Shown one piece after another: positions 57,901 through 64,000 of a stretch of 64,000 bases of DNA (position 1 is the stretch's first letter; every line of letters starts with the position of its first letter). The position numbers and the translations under genes are program-made. Under the pieces are notes generated by a model. It ran no database searches and was not told where the DNA came from. It saw only the letters and a list, made by a program, of their open reading frames with translations. The DNA is from Acorus gramineus (Eukaryota > Streptophyta > Magnoliopsida > Acorales > Acoraceae): NCBI GenBank assembly GCA_030737835.1, contig JAUJYN010000012.1, positions 10,526,729 through 10,590,728 on the forward strand, read 5' to 3'.

Positions 57901-58692
57901 AATGAAACATCTAATGGAATATATAGTTTATTGTGGCACCAACCCAATCTTGGATTCCACCTTGTTGTTCTACATAGTTGAACCTGACACATTTGTTGTC
58001 TCCATCATCATCGTTGTCAAAGTCGAAGTTGGAGTCTGCTGTCTAACTGATAGATCAAAGATATAATTTTTTCGATATAATGATGATATATCAACTATCA
58101 ATGAATTCAGCAATGGCGCCATTGATATATCATTCAAAATGATAAATGAACTGATACGTGGTCTGATTTTTGTGATGACTGTTTTATTAGTATTGAGTTT
58201 TATCAGAATTAGAAACTAGTTTGGTGAAGGAAGGGGGGGTTGGCAATCAGTTCGGTATGCGATTTCACAAATCTTGAGGAGATGTGGGAATGGTTCAAGG
58301 GAGAAGAAAGAAAGGAGATTGATGCCATAAAGCAAAGTTGCAATGGTTCATTCCTTAAGTGGTTTGTTGGAATATTTATTTAACTCGGAATGATTGTGTT
58401 TTCTAAAGGAAAAAGCCTTGTTGACAATACTTGGGCAGCCATCTTGTCCTCCCTCCCGGTTTGGTCATTACTCTCCTTGTAATGATATTGCCCCTAGCAT
58501 TATAAGATAAAAATGGATAGAGTTGTTATTTTATCTTGACATGGGTGTGTACATGCGAGGTCATTCAATTTCTGAAGCCTCTCTTGTTACTCTTTTTATT
58601 ATTTTGTTTTTCTTTTAATTTTTGAGATCTCCCGTCTCCTTTCTTGTTTGAGGGGCGTCTCTAGTAATATGATTGCTCTATCTTTTCTTCCA

Positions 58693-58726
<34 letters not shown>

Positions 58727-61377
58727 AGCTTGATGAAACGAATGTGTAAGTTGGTTTGTGTTACCAGATAGTACAAGGGAAGTTGAAAGGTAAGTTTTAC
58801 AAGGAAACAATTAGGCCAGTTGTGTAAGTCTAATAGTTGTACGAAACAGATATGTACTTGAGAATTTTGGGGACTATGAGTTTTACAGAGTACAAGCTAG
58901 TTTGATGAAACAGATATGTAATTTCGTATTGTGTCACTAGAGAGTACAAGGGAAATTGAAAGGGTAGTGTTATAAGGAAAAATTAGACCAGCTGTGTAAA
59001 TCTGATGGTTCAATGAAACAGATATGTACCTTGGGATTTTGTTAAGCGGATACAAGAGAAATTAAAGATACCAATGGCTCCTCCTTATCAATATTGATCC
59101 CAATCTAATCAATCAACTGGATGATCAACACTCCAAAAAGGAAGGGACTCCACATTTGAGGTGGACGTTGCTACATCAGTAATGACATTCCTAATGTTCC
59201 TACCAAGATCAAGAGGCTCTCCTGTACCAATCATGTACCATAATTTTATCCTATCCTCCATAATGTCACTCTTATGCCCAAGGGGAGTGATGTTATGAGA
59301 AATAATGGTGTTTAAAAGACGATATTTGGGTAAGAGTTGGTGTGGACAACAATGGACCATGCTGGATATGACAAACCTCACAACTTTTGGCACAAATTTA
59401 GCTTGGAAACTTCAAATTCTCAATAATCTTTTGCTTTGGGTAGACAAGGAACAAAGAGGTGTGATGCAATGGTATCAGCGTTGATTTCAATCTCACGACC
59501 AAGAACGTAAGTTTTTTCTTGTTAAGGGCATGAATGTCAGAATAAAACCAACGAAAAAATCTGGGATACGATTCACCATCTAAACGAGTAATTTGAACCA
59601 ATGACAAAAATGAAACATGCTAAGGACTTCATAATAGGACATATCTAAAATCATCAGTGGTTTTTTGTTGTTTAAGAAGCACATGACGACTTGAGAAGGT
59701 TCGCTCAAATGAATTTTCAGCACAGCTATCAGTAAAAATCTTTTATTCAAGGCGTTTGCTCCTCTTTGCGGGTCTCATTTTTCTCCTTTGAACCACTACC
59801 ACTACCATTTGTGTGGATTTGGTTCTCTCACCCTCACTAGACATAAAAAAAAATAATAAAAGAAACAACTTCAATGGATTCATGTTTAGGGTATTTGGAT
59901 GACCTTGGGTTTGGTATCTTGGGGATGTGGATCACCCAAGGATCTAAAAGAACTACAAGAGCAAAGATTATCTCCAAAAAAATAAGACACAAACAATATA
60001 AAATGAATTTGTAAGAAATATTCATCACTTTTAAAAGCACATAATTCAGCAAAATAAAAAAAAATAGAAAACATACCTTACTTGAAGAAGAGTTCTATAC
60101 TGGTCTTCTAATCCCCTCCAATCACATAGAAATCAATTTTTTTTTTTTTTGAAGAAAAATGGGCGGATGAGCTTCTCTAGGTGTTATGGTCGAACGAGGG
60201 TGGAAGGTTAGGGTTGACTGTTTGGGGTTTAAAAAAATTCATACCTATTCGAACTCCCATTTGGCGTTTGAATGGCCTTTTGCAACAGTGATCAGACATG
60301 TGTTGCTTGATGCCTGTTGCACCACCTGTCGGCACTGACAGGTGGAAAAATGGAATATAAATATATATGTAAAAAAAGATCATTCGAATGGACCCAACGA
60401 TCAATTTGCGACTGCATGTACCGAACATGCGACTGCATATACCTTTTGGGCCCTTTCTGCACGTGTGGACTGCACGTTACATTGAAACATTGGTTTTCTG
60501 TACTATAGTGTTATCCTATTATGATGTATTTTCAGTGTAAGACCACCATTCTATATTCAGATGCATGATTGAGAATTCATATTAAGCATGTATACAAATT
60601 TTGCGCAAAATCTTAGTAATTTCCTAAATTATGAGTGTGTGTCCTTATCTTGGATTTTTTATATATGAAATGAGAATGGATGTCAATACAGAGCTTATGT
60701 TAGATTCTTATATTTTTAATTCCCTTTGGAAGAGAAATTTTATTGTAAACCATCCCAAATGAGTGGTTATATGATTAATCTTATTTCTGCAATATCAAGA
60801 GAACAGGAGGTGAAGTATCCACTGCTTGTGAAGCGGTTTGCTTGTATGGTATTGTCAGGAGCATCACGTGCAGATGCTCTTGACATATTGCAGCCTGCAA
60901 GATTATTCCCTCAGAATATTTTAGAGGTAAGGATGACTTTCGATGAGAATAAATGCATGCTACAACAAGGATTATAGTATTTTTAAATTATTTGACCAAT
61001 CCGTTTTCATGTGTAATTGTGAAACTGTTAGATGGAAGAAGAATTTCGTCTGTTAAAAGATGCTTTTCTTACAGCAAGAATTGCATACGACCAGATGAGT
61101 TGTATCCTTATTTTGTATATGTAATCTATTCTCATTTCTTCGGCTCTCTGTAGCTATCTATTACCATGGGCTTGAGGATTTTCGTTGACCTAACTAGTTC
61201 TCACCAAGGATTGGTATGTGGGGACATTGGCACGTATTCGTATCAATGCGTTTCGTGTTGAATTTGCTGGAGGGTCTTATGAGGATTTACTTTCCATGGC
61301 ATCAGCTTCTGTTATAGCTAATGCTGCTGTTGGAAATGCTGTTTATATGCTTCCATCCTTCTACAATCATGATTGTG
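54919..61377 (+). CDS. ATXR4: SET-domain protein, ATXR4/SDG38-like (3' end beyond window)
   Basis: Six exons are visible: 54919-55176, 56685-56840, 57309-57364, 60800-60926, 61032-61098, 61198-61377. They join in frame for about 276 codons. The start MSLSTALRRQTPWK is followed by a Pro-rich stretch and by PIRVGFTESAGRGVFATRPI, the beginning of the SET domain. The inserted Cys-rich MYND-like part is in exon 2 (CYFCLKKL...CFCTEKC). Exons 4-6 match ATXR4 in order: KYPLLVKRFACMVLSGASRA, ILTKDWYVGTLARIRINAFR, AVYMLPSFYNHDC. The exon after NHDC (DPNAH... to the GEEL and C-terminal Cys motifs) is not found in the remaining 2.6 kb, so it lies outside or is displaced. The basic, Arg-rich N-terminus may target an organelle, as reported for some SET proteins; this is inference. 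Introns are loaded with LINE and hAT insertions. Confidence 0.9.
55600..56245 (+). mobile_element. LINE 3' part in ATXR4 intron 1
   Basis: A zf-RVT remnant (RLQWGNDGKSTCELCEREVE then TIDHLF, about 55675-55755) is followed by a worn MWSWFQKR and WLITHVVC block and the 3' untranslated end with hairpin AGAGATCCCTCATCTCC at 56164-56180. It ends in a T/A-rich tract near 56245. Same family as 58.3, 62.6 and 14.2 kb; several stops. Confidence 0.85.
57125..57235 (-). mobile_element. Possible SINE remnant in ATXR4 intron 2
   Basis: On the minus strand a tRNA-like start (GAGCTTTGGTTAAGTCGG) is followed by CCAGGGGATGAAACTC in a B-box-like position. It ends in a poly(A) run, seen as T's at 57126-57139. 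No target duplication was established. It is a different family from the two clear SINEs. Confidence 0.4.
58270..58723 (+). mobile_element. LINE 3' end with 30-base poly(A) in ATXR4 intron 3
   Basis: Reads EEMWEWFKGRRKKGD (about 58275-58320) and WNIYLTRNDCVF (about 58368-58403), then a long 3' untranslated part with hairpin TGAGATCTCCCGTCTCC (58623-58639), TTTCTTGTTTGAGGGGCGTC and an unbroken run of 30 A (58694-58723). The pure poly(A) suggests it is the youngest tail of this family here, although the coding part has stops. It is 5'-truncated; no target duplication was fixed, because the 3' flank is itself a tandem repeat. Confidence 0.85.
58725..59055. repeat. Tandem repeat of a 172-bp unit (two copies)
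   Basis: Copy 1 starts CTAGCTTGATGAAACGAATG at 58725 and copy 2 CTAGTTTGATGAAACAGATA at 58897. Both continue with AGTACAAGGGAARTTGAAAG and TTAGRCCAGYTGTGTAA. Within each copy the motif GAAACAGATATGTA recurs about 105 bases later, so the unit is itself an older duplication. The repeat begins right after the LINE poly(A). Confidence 0.85.
59100..59845 (-). mobile_element. Fossil of a plant transposon/LTR-type gag-like ORF
   Basis: On the minus strand two stretches, YPRFFRWFYSDIHALNKKKL (about 59570-59510) and KYRLLNTIISHNITPLGHKS with ESLPFWSVDHPV (about 59330-59110), match in order the plant 'putative transposon protein' domain (E/RFY...NKKK..., RLLH.II..NI.P..GH.D..., SLPYG). It is an antisense fossil in ATXR4 intron 3, broken in several places and old. 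No terminal repeats were seen. The element class (LTR-type or other) is uncertain. Confidence 0.6.
60180..60515. repeat. Unclassified repeat related to 37.6-38.0 kb
   Basis: GCATGTACCGAACATGCGAC at about 60413 is the complement of the palindrome at 37.9 kb and is followed, as there, by CTGCATAT and then a GTGTGGACTGCACG-like end. CATTCGAATGG-type motifs also recur. The borders are not resolved. It lies in ATXR4 intron 3. Confidence 0.4.
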
Positions 61378-61422
61378 GTAAGCGTTCCTTTTTTCCCTCT
61401 AGATATATTGCCATGATTTCGC

Positions 61423-62216
61423 TAGGGCTGCAACTTGGGTCGGGTCCAACCCGAACCCGACGGGTTCAACCCGATTTTTAAGAAGGTTGGGTTAGAAAAA
61501 CTGAGTTCGGGTTTGGGTTCGCAGGTTTGGGTTGAAAATAAATTTGGGTTGGGTTCGGGTTGGTGTTATGGGCAACCCGACCCAACCCAAACCCGGTCAT
61601 CATGTTAGATGCAATGAATCTCCGCCATTAAATGCCTCATTTTTAATGTCAACCATTGATTCTAAAAAGCCAATATCACTAGCAGGAAAGCAAACCCTGG
61701 CCGTCACCATACTCTGTCTTCTAAAAACACCAAAAATATAAAAACCCACCGACTTCCACACTACTTCATCTCTCTATGTTCTCAACCCGTTCACCCTTTT
61801 TTATCAATATATCAAAAGAGCAGTTCTGTTCGTTTTTTCATCTTTTTTTTTCTTCTCTTGACTCAGTCTATTCAATTTTTTAATCCACATATCAAAGGTT
61901 TTTTTTATATGTTTATTTCATCTTCCTCTTTGTTGTGCGTGGGTGAGAAGGGTGATGGAGATTGGTAGAGATAATTTTGGGATCTAGATTTCTTTGTTCT
62001 TGGTGAACTTTAGATGGATTTCTCTGAATTTTTTGAGGGACTTCCAATGTTTATATGGGCGATCACAATTTTTTGAAATGGATGACTTTTTTCTTCTTCT
62101 TTGTTAAACATCTGTTCGTTTTGTTTTGGGCTTCGTTGAGGAATGAAGATTGGGTTATGCGGGTTGGGTTTGGGTTGGGGTCAACCCGAACCCATCCCGC
62201 CCAAATTGCAGCCCTA
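61423..62216. mobile_element. hAT-type element with perfect 8-bp TSD in the ATXR4 gene
   Basis: A 794-bp unit with ends TAGGGCTGCAACTTGGGTCG and (complement) TAGGGCTGCAATTTGGGCGG, flanked by GATTTCGC at 61415-61422 and 62217-62224. Subterminal regions are rich in GGGTT/AACCC, as in the 20.3-22.3 kb element. Inside, AAAATATAAAAACCCACC followed by a CT-rich stretch (61735-61780) looks like a promoter with leader. No transposase. It sits 45 bases after the exon 6 donor site. Confidence 0.95.
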
Positions 62217-62359
62217 GATTTCGCAGAAGTTGATCTTATATGTAGCCAGAAATCTAAGATGATGTTGTTATCCTATTTAGTTATTATTGGCAATATATTT
62301 ATATGCAAATGTCATCCCTATTTATGTATTTATGTCACTTTGGGTCATATATATAGTTG

Positions 62360-62520
62360 TGTCATTTTTTTTTGTTTCTTTTGGAGGAAGGAGGTCAACC
62401 TATTTTATTAAAAATGGATAACAAAGAGCATTACACAAAGGCGTAATCAAAAGCAAAGGACATAAGCTATATCCCAACACAAACTACTCAGAACTCCTGA
62501 GTAGTGTGCTGAAAACCTAC
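62360..62520 (-). mobile_element. Possible minus-strand LINE/SINE 3' end
   Basis: On the minus strand the sequence ends TTTTTAATAAAATAGGTTGA, CCTCCTTCCTCC, then A-rich (T's at about 62365-62380), the usual form of plant LINE tails. It does not carry the 17-nt hairpin. The limits are uncertain, and it abuts a plus-strand LINE tail. Confidence 0.4.
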
Positions 62521-62639
62521 AATGATACACTCCTGACTCGATGCATGTGCTCACTCTTAAGCAAAACGATGAGGAAAAATGATATTGACGGGATCAAGTT
62601 ATTCCCTTCTTCAATCAAGGGATTCTTTCCTGGGCGATT

Positions 62640-63100
62640 ACCTTTACAACAATCAAATGAGCTGTGTCCCTTTTCACACTTCTTAAGTTTTAGTAGCTCG
62701 ACGGGATGCGGATATGGTTCCGGAAGAGACAGAAGAGAGGTGATAGAAGCACCCTTGATAAGTTTCAATGGCTCATTCCTCATGCAATGTGTTGGTTTCA
62801 TATGGATCACATGCAACAAATGCATCTTCCAAAATAAGAGGTTTAACATAGAGAGCACTTGAGGTCAATAAGCTTTCTCCTATGAAGTTGGGTCGTCATG
62901 ATATCAGGTGTGGTCTTCCATTATCATGGGTAAAACTTGTGGTAGTCGGGGATTAATCGACACGGAGATTGTCCCATTCCGGGAAGATTTCATTCTCCCT
63001 CTTTTTTCATCTTCTTGTATGGAGATCCTTCATCTCCTCTTCATTCGGGGACAATATTCTTAATAAGGTTGTTCCATTCTTTCTCCAAAAAGCAAAGGGA
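62640..63100 (+). mobile_element. LINE 3' part downstream of the hAT element
   Basis: Reads RIWFRKRQKRGDRSTLDKFQ and, in another frame, VGFIWITCNKCIFQNKRFNI (about 62705-62850). The hairpin GGAGATCCTTCATCTCC (63021-63037) and TTCATTCGGGGACAATATTC follow. The coding block aligns with the copies at 14.2, 55.9 and 58.3 kb. It ends near CTCCAAAAAGCAAAG. 5'-truncated and frame-broken. Confidence 0.8.
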
Positions 63101-63109
63101 TGAGGAACC

Positions 63110-63490
63110 ATGGTTACAAACCGTGATCTTTCACTACCACTAATACTATCAATGACGAGGTGTATTGTGTCATAATAGATTCCGGGAGCTGTGAAAATGT
63201 GGTACTTCAACTATCAGGTCGAAGTTGCATCTTCTCTTTGAATCTCATTCCCAACTCTATTCCCTTACTTGAATACAAGAGGAACATAAAGTACGCATCA
63301 CAAAGCGATGTTGAATTCCTTTATTCGTTAAGGAATACAAAGATGAATATCTTTTTGACGTTGTCATGGACGCATGTCACATGCTCTTGGGGCGATTGTG
63401 CAAATTCGATCAAGCAATGGTCCATGATGGGTGCAAGAACATAAATTCCCTCACCTTTGGGAATGAAACTTCACTTTCCTTCGCCCTAGC
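63110..63490 (+). mobile_element. Ty3/Gypsy retrotransposon fossil (protease region)
   Basis: CVIIDSGSCENVV (about 63164-63202) is the aspartic-protease signature of plant Ty3/Gypsy polyproteins. MDACHMLLGRLCKFDQAMVH (about 63368-63428) is the conserved block that follows it. Only this part of pol is visible. The copy is broken and old. No LTR was identified in the window; more of the element may lie beyond the right edge. Confidence 0.75.
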
Positions 63491-64000
63491 CACGTGTGTC
63501 TTCCATTGGAATGATACCATTCTCATTCGCTCGTGAAGAAGCAATTACGGTTGATGCATGGAGAATAGTTGAGTTCTAGGATGAAATCTCCCCAACCCGG
63601 AGGGAAAGATGTAGCATGAATATGAGTTTCTAATAAACGACCACCTGACAATCCTCCTTTTCGGACCTAGGATGTACCAAAAGACGAATATTTTCCTACC
63701 CATCAGGCAACCACACCTCAACCTGAAGAAGGTGATGAAGATCAAACTCTACGAGGCATCTAGTGGAAGAGAGCGACCCAACGATGAAGAGCATGGACCG
63801 CTGGAGGATAGGTGCGGGGACAGGGAGCTGACCCTTAGCATGATTTCGGGCTTTGATGGATACTAGAGCAACCATTGTTTTTTTGCGGGTTCCGTACGTG
63901 CACTGAATTAACCAGTGGCTACTCTAAACGAATTGTTGGATGAGCTGACTTTTCATGATGTGTGCTTTTAAAGTGGGCTAACCACAACTCACCTTTTCAA
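63491..64000. other. Unassigned right end of the window
   Basis: No recognisable gene. It may be further element sequence adjoining the Gypsy fossil. The missing last exon of the SET-domain gene was looked for here and not found. Confidence 0.4.

Overview
The window is nuclear DNA of a flowering plant, most likely a eudicot. The evidence is AT-rich intergenic DNA, GT-AG introns of up to several kb, plant-only families (PORR, DUF620, plant LINEs with zf-RVT tails, tRNA-derived SINEs) and many small DNA transposons. I see no bacterial, organellar or viral block and no CRISPR array. I do not name a genus.

Five host genes were rebuilt from exon homology and splice sites. (1) 840-1985 (+): a single-exon PORR-domain organelle RNA-binding protein. 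(2) 9462-17173 (-): a six-coding-exon DDX3/Ded1-type DEAD-box RNA helicase, 618 aa, RH37-like. (3) 25801-40002 (+): an eleven-exon PP2A catalytic subunit, 314 aa, complete and intact. (4) 44395-48732 (-): a three-exon DUF620 protein, 367 aa, with one GC-AG intron. (5) 54919 to beyond the window (+): an ATXR4/SDG38-like SET-domain protein, of which six exons are visible and the 3' end is missing. Host-derived debris includes a decayed second copy of the helicase promoter/5'UTR/first exon (18.0-18.6 kb), a pollen-receptor-kinase-like LRR fragment (41.8-42.0 kb) and an unrecognised acidic coding-like fragment (51.0-51.3 kb).

The rest is mostly transposable elements. Several are delimited to the base by target-site duplications: a 5'-truncated LINE (3856-5890, 12-bp TSD); a LINE inserted in another LINE within a helicase intron; two SINEs (11-bp TSDs); two hAT elements (8-bp TSDs) with GGGTT-rich ends; a Mutator-like element with a 9-bp TSD and a Ulp1-protease-like exon; a second Mutator-like element with 12-bp flanking repeats; a 487-bp long-TIR element in the PP2A gene; and a 220-bp Harbinger MITE in the DUF620 gene. 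Fossils of LTR-type or similar elements lie at 59.1-59.8 and 63.1-63.5 kb.

The five genes show no sign of a shared pathway; this is an ordinary gene neighbourhood with heavily invaded introns. The most interesting pattern is that six dispersed LINE 3' ends share one 17-nt stem-loop just before the tail. A second LINE family and a SINE family carry their own 3' stem-loops, and the SINE stem shows covariation between its two copies.
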